Below, in pieces: positions 1 through 6,908 of a stretch of DNA of 34,623 bases. Each line of letters starts with the position of its first letter. The first letter of the stretch is position 1. The stretch lies in the IMG/VR virus record IMGVR_UViG_3300005561_000001, positions 1 through 34,623 of that record. One strand, given 5' to 3'. The DNA is from a virus. The notes below the pieces were generated by a model. The model searched no databases, was not told where the DNA came from, and saw only the letters and a list, made by a program, of their open reading frames with translations. The position numbers were made by a program, and so were the translations under genes.

Positions 1-60
1 ATTTGATTAAATACGTCGAAGATGTCTGTAATGGTATTGTCTTTTATGATGATGCGCAGA
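1..60. repeat. Terminal direct repeat, left copy (identical to 34564-34623)
   Basis: The first 60 bases are identical to the last 60 bases of the window. The resolvase gene continues in frame across the join, so this is best read as the overlap of a circular or circularly permuted assembly rather than a real short terminal repeat. The unique genome length would be 34,563 bp. Confidence 0.95.
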
Positions 61-134
61 TTGTGGAGATTGTGGCATCTAAAATCTATGATGAGATCCC
101 GCGAACCGAATTCGAAATAATTCCCCTCGCATAA
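1..134 (+). CDS. rusA: RusA-type Holliday junction resolvase, 3' part (gene starts at 34299)
   Basis: This is the C-terminal part of a 132-aa protein whose start lies at the other end of the window (34299). Codons run from base 3 in this frame to the TAA at 132-134. RusA enzymes are small homodimeric nucleases that cut Holliday junctions made during recombination and replication. This piece carries the end of the conserved core (KYVEDVCNG, then the acidic pair YDDAQIV) and an IPRTEFEI tail. The terminase small subunit gene follows closely. The role fits a genome that also carries an ERF annealing protein. See the 34299 entry for the N-terminal half and for a substitution at one expected acidic position. 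Confidence 0.85.
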   Translation, partial: LIKYVEDVCNGIVFYDDAQIVEIVASKIYDEIPRTEFEIIPLA

Positions 135-185
135 AAATTATGTTATATGTGTCAAAAAAGGGCATTATTAAAGACGGTAATTAAT

Positions 186-644
186 ATGGCTAAAAAATCC
201 GCTCAATTTGAAAATAGAAACAAGACTCAGACAAAGGAAGTGGTAACGATATTTCGCCATCAATATTATCCGACTGAAAAAGAAATTAATGAATTTGCTC
301 TTGAAATGGTTCAATGGATTGAAGAGCATGAAAAATGTTGGAAGCTCAGTTATTTTTTAAGACACAAGAAAATATCACGGGCGACATTTTATGGTTGGCT
401 TAAAAAATATCCATCAGTTCAAGATGCTCATGAGATGGCTCATTATATTATTGCCGAGCGAAGAGAGCGAGTTGGAATTGAGGGTAAATATCCGCCTATG
501 TTTACTTATATGGCTATGTTTGATCCTGATTATAAAGACTATGCTGCATGGCGGGCATCATTACAAAAAGACAAAGAACCCGAAGCTAAGCAGGTTGTGG
601 TTATTGAACGTTTTGCGCCTATTAGAGAAGAATGTAAGTCGTGA
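186..644 (+). CDS. Terminase small subunit (putative)
   Basis: A 152-aa protein just upstream of the terminase large subunit. Residues about 53-80 form a helix-turn-helix (KISRATFYGWLKKYPSVQ), as expected for a small terminase subunit that recognises the packaging site and recruits the motor. The C-terminal part (from about residue 100, KYPPMFTYM, DYKDYAAW) is typical of phage TerS proteins of this length. An in-frame ATG at 147 would add 13 residues, but neither start has a strong ribosome site; I chose 186 for its MAKK start. The last codons overlap the next gene as GTGA, so translation is probably coupled. The call rests on context and the HTH, not on a unique motif. Confidence 0.7.
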   Translation: MAKKSAQFENRNKTQTKEVVTIFRHQYYPTEKEINEFALEMVQWIEEHEKCWKLSYFLRHKKISRATFYGWLKKYPSVQDAHEMAHYIIAERRERVGIEGKYPPMFTYMAMFDPDYKDYAAWRASLQKDKEPEAKQVVVIERFAPIREECKS

Positions 645-847
645 GTACTACACTATGCACCAAGATAAACTGTAAAGAATTAGAAGATGTTAAGATGGGG
701 CTTCGCCGCGTTATTGAATGCGTGCCCGCGCATAGCCATGAGGCGAAGTCGGGTAGTTGTGAACGAACACCTATTCAACAAGAATGCATTGATACTTTTG
801 TGAAAAATGCGCTTGCATATATTGGCCATCCTGGCGAAAAATTATGA
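641..847 (+). CDS. Small protein between the terminase subunits
   Basis: A 68-aa protein starting with GTG inside the stop of the upstream gene (GTGA overlap) and ending inside the start of the large terminase gene (ATGA overlap). I do not recognise a family. It contains three cysteines in the first half and an alpha-helical C-terminus (IDTFVKNALAYIGHPG). Its middle (about 700-747) is encoded by DNA that contains an inverted version of the GGCTTCGC/GCTATG repeat found elsewhere in this genome, which may mean part of the protein arose from the repeat. The tight packing between terminase genes supports a real gene, possibly a packaging accessory factor. Confidence 0.6.
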   Translation: MSTTLCTKINCKELEDVKMGLRRVIECVPAHSHEAKSGSCERTPIQQECIDTFVKNALAYIGHPGEKL

Positions 848-2214
848 ATATAGAAAGCCAAATACATCTCAATCGTTTTAAGCCCAGACCATACCAGATC
901 AAATCGTGTATTGCATTTGAAGAGGGTAAATTTAAGAAGTTTATCGATATCGAACCGCGCCGTTCCGGTAAAGACTTTAAATGGTGGAATTTAATTATTC
1001 GCGAATGTTTTAGACGTCCCGGTCTTTATCTTTATTGCTTACCCACTTTCAGCCAAGCACGATCGGTTATCTGGGAAGGCAAGGCAAACGATGGCCGCAA
1101 CTTTATAGACGAGATCCCCAAAGAACTCATAAGCAAGATCCGTAACGATACCATGACGATTAACTTAACCAATGGCTCAATTATCCGTCTTGTGGGTTCT
1201 GATTCATATAACACGTCAATCATCGGCTCAAACCCTGTTGGTATTGTTTTTAGTGAATATGCGCTTTGTGATGAGAACGCTTACAAACTGGCAGCCATGC
1301 CGATTATGAAAGCAAATGGAGGGTTTGTGGCGCTTATAAGCACGCCACGTGGCAAGAACCATCTTTATGAACTCTATCAAATTGCATCAAACTCAGACGA
1401 CTGGTTTACTGAATTCTTAACGATAGACGACACACAGCACATCTCAGCCGAAGAGGTCAAACGCGAAATAGATTCGGGTGAAATCTCAGAAGATCTAGCT
1501 TTACAAGAATACTGGTGCAGTTTCGAAATGGGGCAAGAAGGCTCTTATTATGCCAAATATCTTGATAAAATGCGGTTACGTGGCCAAATTGGTACTGTCT
1601 CATGGGAGCCGTATCATAAAGTTTATACTGCGTGGGATCTAGGGATCAAAGATCCAACCGTTATCATCTTCTTTCAGGTAATCGGTGAAACCGTTCGTAT
1701 CTTTGATTATTATGAAGCGGCTGATAAGCCCATGTCTCACTTTGCGCAGATTATTAATCAAAAAGCAGAAGATGGTTATCTTTATGCAAAACACTTCCCG
1801 CCTCATGATATAATGCAGCGTGAATCCGCACGAGGATTAACCAAGCGCGAACTTTATGCCGAACTAGGGGTAAAGTTCACCGAACCGGTTCTCATTGAAA
1901 TTGAGGACGGAATTGAGCTAGTTCGTAAAACTTTTTCTAAAATCTGGATAGATGAAGTGAAATGTCGCAAATTAATTAAGTCACTTGAGGGATATAGAGA
2001 AGAATTCGATATCAAGCGCAAAGTCTATAAAGGCAGACCTCTTCATGATCATTGCAGCCACGGAGCGGACGCTTTACGTTACCTCTGTGCTGCATTACCT
2101 AAAACTAGAACATCAACTGGTGCTGATGAACTTGAAAAACGTTATCGGGAAGCGTATTATGGAGAACAGTCAAGCTTACCATCCGTCTTCAGAACAGACC
2201 TTCCTGACTATTGA
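844..2214 (+). CDS. terL: Terminase large subunit
   Basis: A 456-aa packaging motor with ATPase and nuclease domains. In the ATPase half I see a Walker A-like loop (EPRRSGKD, residues 37-44), a Walker B-like strand with its acidic residue (GIVFSEYA, 133-140) and the coupling motif STPRGKNHLYE (166-176). In the RNase H-like nuclease half are AWDLGIKDPT (D265), the HFPPHD region near 317-322, and the C-terminal HGADALRYL (D409). These are the usual metal-binding acidic positions of large terminases. The enzyme cuts concatemeric DNA and pumps it through the portal. The start overlaps the preceding gene (ATGA). The stop overlaps a promoter for the HNH gene downstream. Confidence 0.95.
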   Translation: MNIESQIHLNRFKPRPYQIKSCIAFEEGKFKKFIDIEPRRSGKDFKWWNLIIRECFRRPGLYLYCLPTFSQARSVIWEGKANDGRNFIDEIPKELISKIRNDTMTINLTNGSIIRLVGSDSYNTSIIGSNPVGIVFSEYALCDENAYKLAAMPIMKANGGFVALISTPRGKNHLYELYQIASNSDDWFTEFLTIDDTQHISAEEVKREIDSGEISEDLALQEYWCSFEMGQEGSYYAKYLDKMRLRGQIGTVSWEPYHKVYTAWDLGIKDPTVIIFFQVIGETVRIFDYYEAADKPMSHFAQIINQKAEDGYLYAKHFPPHDIMQRESARGLTKRELYAELGVKFTEPVLIEIEDGIELVRKTFSKIWIDEVKCRKLIKSLEGYREEFDIKRKVYKGRPLHDHCSHGADALRYLCAALPKTRTSTGADELEKRYREAYYGEQSSLPSVFRTDLPDY

Positions 2215-2238
2215 AATAGTATTTAGAGATGATATAAT
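2211..2238 (+). promoter_or_regulatory. Sigma-70-type promoter for the HNH gene
   Basis: TTGAAA (2211-2216), a 16-bp spacer and a perfect TATAAT (2233-2238). It overlaps the terL stop codon. Expected transcription start is about 2245, only a few bases before the ATG at 2248, and there is no Shine-Dalgarno sequence, so the message may be nearly leaderless. Confidence 0.55.
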
Positions 2239-2247
2239 TATATTATT

Positions 2248-2754
2248 ATGAAATTTAATAAATTAACCATTATTTCAAAAGCCGGCAAAGATAAATGGGG
2301 ATCTTTGCTAGTTAATTGCGTTTGCGATTGCGGAAAAGAAGTCGTTACAAGGTTTTCAGATATAAAAGTAAATAAGACATTACAATGCCGTGAGTGTGGA
2401 TATAAATATAAACGAAAGGGCATTCCTGTTTTAAAATCTCCAATAGCGGGTAAGGGAAATAATTATAGACATGGTTTATGTAAAACAAAAACCTATGCTA
2501 CATGGTCAAAAATGATTGACAGGTGTAATGCACCAATCGAATCAAAAGATTATCGATGGTATGGTTCACGCAATATAACTGTTTGTCAAAGATGGTTAAA
2601 GTTTGAAAATTTTTATGAAGATATGGGAATTAAGCCATCAAAAATGTATTTAGATAGAATAAATAACGATCTTGGATATTTTAAAGAAAATTGTCGATGG
2701 GTTGATGCTAAAACAAATAGTAGAAATAGGAGATGTGTTAAAAATAATGAATGA
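2248..2754 (+). CDS. HNH homing endonuclease with N-terminal zinc ribbon
   Basis: A 168-aa protein. Residues 24-50 carry a zinc-ribbon pattern (CVCDCG ... CREC). The rest matches the widespread phage HNH endonuclease pattern: RHGLCKTKTYATW (74-86), DRCN (91-94), YGSRNITVCQRW (105-116), YLDRINND (134-141) and ENCRW (147-151). Such free-standing nucleases spread by cutting DNA lacking them. It sits between terL and small genes, has its own promoter, and lacks a ribosome site, which suits a selfish insertion. Codons are more AT-rich than those of terL. It could also act in DNA packaging, as some phage HNH proteins beside terminases do, but the fold and position favour a homing element. Confidence 0.85.
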   Translation: MKFNKLTIISKAGKDKWGSLLVNCVCDCGKEVVTRFSDIKVNKTLQCRECGYKYKRKGIPVLKSPIAGKGNNYRHGLCKTKTYATWSKMIDRCNAPIESKDYRWYGSRNITVCQRWLKFENFYEDMGIKPSKMYLDRINNDLGYFKENCRWVDAKTNSRNRRCVKNNE

Positions 2755-2760
2755 AATAAC

Positions 2761-2919
2761 ATGAGTAAAAAATTACAGAAAAATAAGCAAAAACTTGCCC
2801 GTGAATATGGCAAAAAACAACCACTATCGCCCAAAGAAACCGAAGCTTTTGATGCATTTATTACCAAGCTTATTCAGCAGATGAAAGCGACGGCGGAGAA
2901 AAATGAATCTGTTTCTTAA
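2761..2919 (+). CDS. Small charged protein, unknown
   Basis: A 52-aa lysine/glutamine-rich protein (starts MSKKLQKNKQK, ends ATAEKNESVS), probably helical. It follows the HNH gene by six bases and has no clear ribosome site, perhaps because the HNH gene was inserted upstream. Its 3' end overlaps the next gene by 17 bases and carries that gene's ribosome site (GGAG), which supports both being real. No family recognised. Confidence 0.55.
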   Translation: MSKKLQKNKQKLAREYGKKQPLSPKETEAFDAFITKLIQQMKATAEKNESVS

Positions 2920-3100
2920 TATCTTTATTGCATTATCTTGGATATTAATGCTCGCACTTTTATTGACTTTATGTCGCCAATCACAAGAAATACGTACAAT
3001 AATAATTGAACAAACACACCACAAAGAAGAATATCCCAAGAAAGTTATAGTTAATCCGGCAATTGTGCCAGTTGCGGCATATCGCGCAAGAGTTGTATAA
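2903..3100 (+). CDS. Small single-span membrane protein
   Basis: A 65-aa protein with one N-terminal hydrophobic segment (about residues 3-23, LFLNIFIALSWILMLALLL) followed by a polar tail. A GGAG ribosome site lies just upstream of the ATG, inside the preceding gene. The single span and short soluble tail would fit a membrane-acting accessory or lysis protein (holin- or spanin-like), but nothing sequence-specific shows this. It is the last gene before the tRNA-like element and the portal gene. Confidence 0.6.
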   Translation: MNLFLNIFIALSWILMLALLLTLCRQSQEIRTIIIEQTHHKEEYPKKVIVNPAIVPVAAYRARVV

Positions 3101-3123
3101 ACCCCTTTTTTAAACACTTGTTA

Positions 3124-3151
3124 TTACAGCTACTACTTAGTACGCTAAAAT
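3124..3151 (+). promoter_or_regulatory. Possible promoter before the tRNA-like element and portal
   Basis: TTACAG (3124-3129), a 16-bp spacer and TAAAAT (3146-3151). The -10 is one mismatch from consensus and the -35 is weaker. It would start a transcript at about 3158, just ahead of the tRNA-like element, reading on into the portal operon. Confidence 0.35.
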
Positions 3152-3163
3152 CAGACCTCATAA

Positions 3164-3231
3164 GGAGAGTAGCTCAGTGGTAGAGTTCCGGATTGTATCG
3201 GAAGGTCGTTGGTTCGATTCCAGCCTCCAAA
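3164..3231 (+). tRNA. Degenerate tRNA-like element (anticodon uncertain, TGT or GTA)
   Basis: The D-arm (TAGCTCAGTGGTAGAG, 3170-3185) and T-arm (GTTGG-TTCGATT-CCAGC, 3208-3224) match the two internal tRNA consensus boxes closely. The anticodon arm has a perfect 5-bp stem TTCCG/CGGAA (3186-3190, 3199-3203) but an eight-base loop GATTGTAT; TGT (Thr) gives the best placing of U33 and A37, GTA (Tyr) is the alternative. The acceptor stem does not close: with D-arm spacing held normal only three of seven pairs form, while GGAG (3164-3167) pairs with CTCC (3225-3228) in a shifted register. No normal CCA end is visible. It is either a decayed tRNA gene or a tRNA mimic. Confidence 0.4.
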
Positions 3232-3250
3232 CCTGGTGGGGTCGTGACCT

Positions 3251-3272
3251 AGGCTTCGCTTTTAGCTATGCC
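3251..3272 (+). repeat. GGCTTCGC-N5-GCTATGCC repeat, copy 1
   Basis: The unit AGGCTTCGC then TTTTA then GCTATGCC lies between the tRNA-like element and the portal gene. Its two halves are imperfect inverted repeats (6 of 8 pairs). Related copies occur at 5293-5316 and 13429-13449, a degenerate reversed copy at 6888-6908, and pieces at 699-747. Confidence 0.7.
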
Positions 3273-3307
3273 AGGTATAGTAAATTACACTTTCAGGGGA
3301 TGTAGTA

Positions 3308-5308
3308 ATGATTTTCCCGGAGCTTGGCCCATCATATTATAACGAACGCGATAAAGGTATATTGGCTCGCATGGAAGCATTCTATGCCGAGGCTATAACC
3401 ACTAACCTGTCGTTCTGGACAGAGGCAGATCTTGATACCCGTTTTTTTGCTGGTGATCAGTCTGTTTTTTCAGATATTTATTACGGCAATATGGCCCCAC
3501 AACGACGACGACAATTTCAATTCAACCGCATCATGCGCATTATCAACATGATCGGTGGCCATCAGCGGAGAAACCGTAAATCAACCATCGTAGTACCCAT
3601 TGAAAACGGTGACGATCTTACCGCTGATCAATTCACTAAAATATTCATGTGGATAGAGCAGCAAGAAAATTACCTAGAGACGATATCTGAATCATTTCAT
3701 GGCGCATTGGTTACTGGTATGAACTTGATGCAAGTTTGGATGGATTATCGCAATGATCCAGTTTCGGGTAATATTCGCATTAATAACTGTTCATACAATA
3801 CCTTTCTTATTGATCCTTTCTTTAAGAAACCAGACCTCTCAGATTGTAATTCAATATGGAAGCGCAGCTTTTTAACTAAGCGCGAATGTATCTCTTTGAT
3901 GCCAGAATTCCAAGAAGAGATACTCGGACTCTATTCAAATGAATCAGGAACGGGCCGAGACGCAAAGTTCCAGTTCACTCCCGAATCATATGGATACTCG
4001 TACAAGAATCTTTTAACATACGATGAATTTTATTACCGTGACTTCCGTTCCCAGAAAATGCTTATTGACACCCAGACTGGCGAAACCATGGAATGGCGTG
4101 TTGATGATGAAGAGAAATTAAAGTTATATTTGCAGACCTATCCTACCGTGAAACTTATTGAACAAGATGTGCCAACCGTTAATTTGGCAATCGTTATTCA
4201 GGGCAAAGTTTTCTATAACGGTGCCAATCCCCTTGGCATCGATCAATACCCCTTCGTTCCGGTGTTTGCTTATTATACACCGGAACTACCTTATTGGCCG
4301 CAAAGAATTCAAGGCGTTGTTCGTGGTTTGCGTGATGCTCAATATCTTTACAATCGCCGACGAGTTATTGAACTTGATATCTTTGAGTCTCAAATTAATT
4401 CCGGTTGGGTCTATAAAGAAAATGCGCTCGTTAATCCAAAAGATGTCTTTCTTTCGGGTCAAGGTCGTGGTTTGGCGCTTAAAGAAGAAGCACAAATGAC
4501 GGATGTCCAACAGGTGCAGCCACCGCGTATTGATCCATCTATGATCCAAATATCAGAGCTTCTCGCCAAAGAGCCCGAACAAATTAGCGGTATTAATGAA
4601 GAATTGCTGGGCTCTGCTGTTGATGACAAAGCTGGTGTATTATCCATGTTACGCCAAGGAGCTGGCCTTACCACACTTCAACGACTTTTTGATCAACTTG
4701 ATTCATCACAACGCATGTTGGGTAAGATTATGATCGATCTAATACAGACAAACTTTACACCTGGTAAAATTAAAAAGATCTTAGAAGCTGAGCCATCAGA
4801 TCAGTTCTATAACAAGAACTTTGGTCGATATGATGCTGCCGTTGAAGAGGGATTAAATACGACCACACAAAAACAGATGCAATTTGCCCAGCTCTTACAC
4901 CTGCGTGAAGCTGGTGTTCCTATACCCGATGAAAACTTATTAGAAGCAGCTACTATACAAAACAAAAAACAACTTATTGAATCGATTAAAAATGCCCAAC
5001 AACAACAAGCGCAAATGCAATTGCAGCAATCCCAACTTGCGATGCAAGAGCTTGCAGCAAAAACTGAGTTGGCTCAGGCAAGGGCGGAAGCTGACCGCGG
5101 CCTGGGCCTTGAACGTGCAAGCCGTGTGCAAGAAAACCAAGCACTTGCGGTTGAACGCCGTGCAGCAGCAGTTCGTGATGAAGAAGCTGGTATGTTAGAT
5201 ATGGTAAAAGCATTGAAAGAACTTGAAGGGCTAGATCTTGCACATCTTGAAAAACTGGTAGCACTTCATCATATAATTAAAGAGAAAGAATCAGGCTTCG
5301 CTCAATGA
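3308..5308 (+). CDS. Portal protein (P22 type)
   Basis: A 666-aa protein in the size range of P22-type portals, which form the 12-subunit ring at one capsid vertex through which DNA enters and leaves. The N-terminal half has the usual portal core (FWTEADLDTRFFAGDQ near residues 38-53; NRIMRIINMIGGHQRRNR near 74-91). The C-terminal part from about residue 555 is glutamine- and alanine-rich and strongly coiled-coil (NAQQQQAQMQLQQSQLAMQE and on), as in the barrel of P22-like portals, which reaches into the capsid. The ribosome site is AGGGG, about nine bases before ATG. The last codons and stop are encoded by a copy of the GGCTTCGC repeat, so the final SGFAQ residues may have been added by it. 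Confidence 0.88.
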   Translation: MIFPELGPSYYNERDKGILARMEAFYAEAITTNLSFWTEADLDTRFFAGDQSVFSDIYYGNMAPQRRRQFQFNRIMRIINMIGGHQRRNRKSTIVVPIENGDDLTADQFTKIFMWIEQQENYLETISESFHGALVTGMNLMQVWMDYRNDPVSGNIRINNCSYNTFLIDPFFKKPDLSDCNSIWKRSFLTKRECISLMPEFQEEILGLYSNESGTGRDAKFQFTPESYGYSYKNLLTYDEFYYRDFRSQKMLIDTQTGETMEWRVDDEEKLKLYLQTYPTVKLIEQDVPTVNLAIVIQGKVFYNGANPLGIDQYPFVPVFAYYTPELPYWPQRIQGVVRGLRDAQYLYNRRRVIELDIFESQINSGWVYKENALVNPKDVFLSGQGRGLALKEEAQMTDVQQVQPPRIDPSMIQISELLAKEPEQISGINEELLGSAVDDKAGVLSMLRQGAGLTTLQRLFDQLDSSQRMLGKIMIDLIQTNFTPGKIKKILEAEPSDQFYNKNFGRYDAAVEEGLNTTTQKQMQFAQLLHLREAGVPIPDENLLEAATIQNKKQLIESIKNAQQQQAQMQLQQSQLAMQELAAKTELAQARAEADRGLGLERASRVQENQALAVERRAAAVRDEEAGMLDMVKALKELEGLDLAHLEKLVALHHIIKEKESGFAQ

Positions 5309-5316
5309 GCTATGCC
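5293..5316 (+). repeat. GGCTTCGC-N7-GCTATGCC repeat, copy 2
   Basis: AGGCTTCGC, seven bases, then GCTATGCC. It overlaps the last codons and the stop (5306-5308) of the portal gene. The following bases (to about 5345) contain another GC-rich inverted stretch, GCTATAGCGCATAG. Confidence 0.7.
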
Positions 5317-5367
5317 CGACACGTCTGCTATAGCGCATAGTGCGTAATAGTTAGAGGTAATCACCTT

Positions 5368-5393
5368 GCTGAGTTGCCGAGACAACTGCCAGC
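5368..5393 (+). promoter_or_regulatory. Leader hairpin before gene 5413
   Basis: GCTGAGTTG (5368-5376) pairs with CAACT-gc-CAGC (5383-5393), giving a nine-pair stem with a two-base bulge and the loop CCGAGA. It ends about 20 bases before the ATG at 5413. There is no T-tract, so it is more likely an mRNA structure than a terminator. Confidence 0.35.
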
Positions 5394-5412
5394 AGTTACT
5401 ATGGGAGCCATC

Positions 5413-5844
5413 ATGGCAAAACGTTACTATCAATCAAATAAAGACCGTAAAGATGAAAGCCGTGGTATGAGATATCACGAAGAACGCGTTCATAATCCTG
5501 GCATCAATCATGAACCTGATAAATTTAATGATGAAAAACGCCGCGATAAAGATCGTAAAGATGGTGCAATGGGATTTGATAATCGTCTAGCAATTGCTGC
5601 TAATCGTAATGAATTCTATGCAGGTATGGAGCCACGTCGACGCCAAGAACTTGAAGATGCTGGCATGATACATGAAGATCACCGTGCCATTGCAAACTTG
5701 CCACAAGAAGTCATGATCAAGCCTTATCCAATGACTGGACCATATATGCCAGAAGGCTTAGATGACACCATCCGTGGCGTTGATATGCAAATGGACTACG
5801 ATGACGAACAACGTCGCGAACACTTCTATCCTAAAAAAGTTTAA
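5413..5844 (+). CDS. Charged virion-operon protein, paralogue of 5862
   Basis: A 143-aa, very charged protein of unknown function. The core EFYAGMEPRRRQELEDAGMI (residues 71-90) then EDHRAIANLP is closely matched in the next gene, as are the later DDTIRGV and the FYPKKV end. The first 60 residues are lysine/arginine/aspartate-rich and probably disordered. The start at 5413 has a GGGAG ribosome site seven bases upstream; an in-frame start at 5374 lies inside the leader hairpin and is less likely. It sits in the portal operon, so a minor head or packaging role is plausible but not shown. Confidence 0.75.
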   Translation: MAKRYYQSNKDRKDESRGMRYHEERVHNPGINHEPDKFNDEKRRDKDRKDGAMGFDNRLAIAANRNEFYAGMEPRRRQELEDAGMIHEDHRAIANLPQEVMIKPYPMTGPYMPEGLDDTIRGVDMQMDYDDEQRREHFYPKKV

Positions 5845-5861
5845 CTCTTGAAGGGCTGAAG

Positions 5862-6326
5862 ATGGCCAAAGTTAAAAAAGAGCGTGACTTTAATAAACCC
5901 ATACGAAATCGTGGGGAAGATATCGGCGAAGCCGCTGGCGGACCTTATGATTTTCGCCCACAAAACCAATATCTGGATGAAAGCCAAGAGCGCTTTATCA
6001 TGCGTAAAGAAGTTCGCAACGTTACCAACGAAATGTATCGTGACGAACAACGACGCGATGAGCGAGCATTTCAACGACTTAAAGAAATTGGCCAAGAATT
6101 TTATGCTGGCTTAGATCCAAGACGACGACAAGAGGTTGCTGATTCGGGTATGATCCAAGAAGATCACACACAAATGGCTAATTTACCACGACAAGCACGC
6201 CACTTTGAATATCCAAAATCAGAATACTATTCAACGCCTTATATTGCAGATTCATTGCGCGGCATTGAATTAGATAGAGATGATGATGGTTATAATATGC
6301 GTCGTTATCGGCCGGAAAAGGTATAG
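5862..6326 (+). CDS. Charged virion-operon protein, paralogue of 5413
   Basis: A 154-aa protein following its paralogue by 17 bases. The shared block is EFYAGLDPRRRQEVADSGMI, then QEDHTQMANLP, with a later DSLRGIELD and a YRPEKV end. The N-terminal 80 residues differ from the paralogue but are equally charged and helical (RRDERAFQRLKEIG). The conserved YAGxxPRRRQE block suggests a binding surface, for DNA or for a portal or capsid partner. I do not know a named family. A ribosome site (GAAGGG) lies about ten bases upstream of the ATG. Confidence 0.75.
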   Translation: MAKVKKERDFNKPIRNRGEDIGEAAGGPYDFRPQNQYLDESQERFIMRKEVRNVTNEMYRDEQRRDERAFQRLKEIGQEFYAGLDPRRRQEVADSGMIQEDHTQMANLPRQARHFEYPKSEYYSTPYIADSLRGIELDRDDDGYNMRRYRPEKV

Positions 6327-6327
6327 C

Positions 6328-6477
6328 ATGCCTATTATGAAGCGTTCTAACAAACTTGCTCAGAAGATTGCTTTTAAGATATTGGGCACTCCAGCAAATA
6401 TGCAAAATCGCAATACCAAAAATGCATTATATTTGCGAAAAAAATTGCAATATCAGGGCACATCTTGGGTGAAATAG
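6328..6477 (+). CDS. Small basic protein
   Basis: A 49-aa lysine/arginine-rich protein (MPIMKRSNKLAQKIAF ... KKLQYQGTSWVK). The ATG lies one base after the upstream stop, with AAAAGG as the likely ribosome site inside the upstream gene. A longer in-frame reading from 6280 would overlap the upstream gene and is unlikely. It ends with TAG, one base before the next start. No family recognised; it belongs to the portal operon. Confidence 0.55.
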   Translation: MPIMKRSNKLAQKIAFKILGTPANMQNRNTKNALYLRKKLQYQGTSWVK

Positions 6478-6478
6478 C

Positions 6479-6613
6479 ATGAGCGATATTAGTGATCGGC
6501 TTGATAAGATTAAAAAAGATATTAGCATATTGGCGGAAACACAACTTGAAATTCGAGAAATTCTGTTGGATATTCAAGACTTATTAGAATGTATAGAAAT
6601 AATGGAGGTATGA
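6479..6613 (+). CDS. Small coiled-coil protein
   Basis: A 44-aa, almost entirely helical protein with heptad-like hydrophobic spacing (ISDRLDKIKKDISILAETQ, then LEIREILLDIQDLLECIEIM). It is likely a short coiled-coil oligomer. It starts one base after the preceding stop, and its end (ATGGAGGTATGA) carries the ribosome site of the following gene, so the three genes 6328, 6479 and 6615 are tightly coupled. Function unknown. Confidence 0.6.
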   Translation: MSDISDRLDKIKKDISILAETQLEIREILLDIQDLLECIEIMEV

Positions 6614-6614
6614 T

Positions 6615-6812
6615 ATGGCAAAGAAAAAATTGAAAAAGAAAAAAGATGGTAAGGTTGAAAAAGTTATGCATGAATTCAAAGAAGGAAAATTGCATAGCGG
6701 TTCCAAAAAAGGACCCGAAGTAACTAACCCCAAACAAGCCGTCGCTATAGCGCTCTCAGAAGCTCGCAAAGCTGGCGAAAAGATTAAACCAAAAAAGAAA
6801 AAGAAGAAGTAG
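6615..6812 (+). CDS. DUF6496-like small basic protein
   Basis: A 65-aa protein with lysine-rich ends (MAKKKLKKKK and KPKKKKKK) around a conserved core: VMHEFKEGKLHSGSKKGP (residues 17-34), then KQAVAIALSEARKAG (40-54). This core is typical of the DUF6496 family found in phages and bacteria; function is unknown, but the charge suggests nucleic-acid binding. The ribosome site is GGAGG seven bases before the ATG. It is the last gene of the portal operon, followed by a strong terminator. Confidence 0.8.
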   Translation: MAKKKLKKKKDGKVEKVMHEFKEGKLHSGSKKGPEVTNPKQAVAIALSEARKAGEKIKPKKKKKK

Positions 6813-6841
6813 TAAGATATTCCTCGACTCCTCTTTGTTTT

Positions 6842-6872
6842 ACCCCCCTGCCGTTTCACAGGGGGGTTTTTA
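6842..6872 (+). terminator. Rho-independent terminator of the portal operon
   Basis: A nine-pair stem ACCCCCCTG/CAGGGGGGT (6842-6850, 6859-6867), loop CCGTTTCA, then TTTTTATTTT. It closes the terminase-portal transcription unit before the accessory island. Confidence 0.9.
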
Positions 6873-6887
6873 TTTTACCGCGGGAGA

Positions 6888-6908
6888 CATAGTCTTTAGG
6901 CAAAGCCT
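6888..6908 (-). repeat. Degenerate GGCTTCGC/GCTATG repeat, reversed
   Basis: On the minus strand this reads AGGCTTTGCC, TAAAG, ACTATG, a diverged copy of the unit at 3251. It lies at the left edge of the accessory island and touches the stop codon of gene 6908-7210. Confidence 0.35.

Noticed and set aside
1-60. Terminal repeat as an integration (att) site
   Set aside because: The repeat is coding, lies inside the resolvase gene, and no integrase is present. Contig closure explains it fully.
4158-4674. Several overlapping small frames inside the portal gene
   Set aside because: They are shadows of the portal reading frame with no ribosome sites and no convincing protein pattern.
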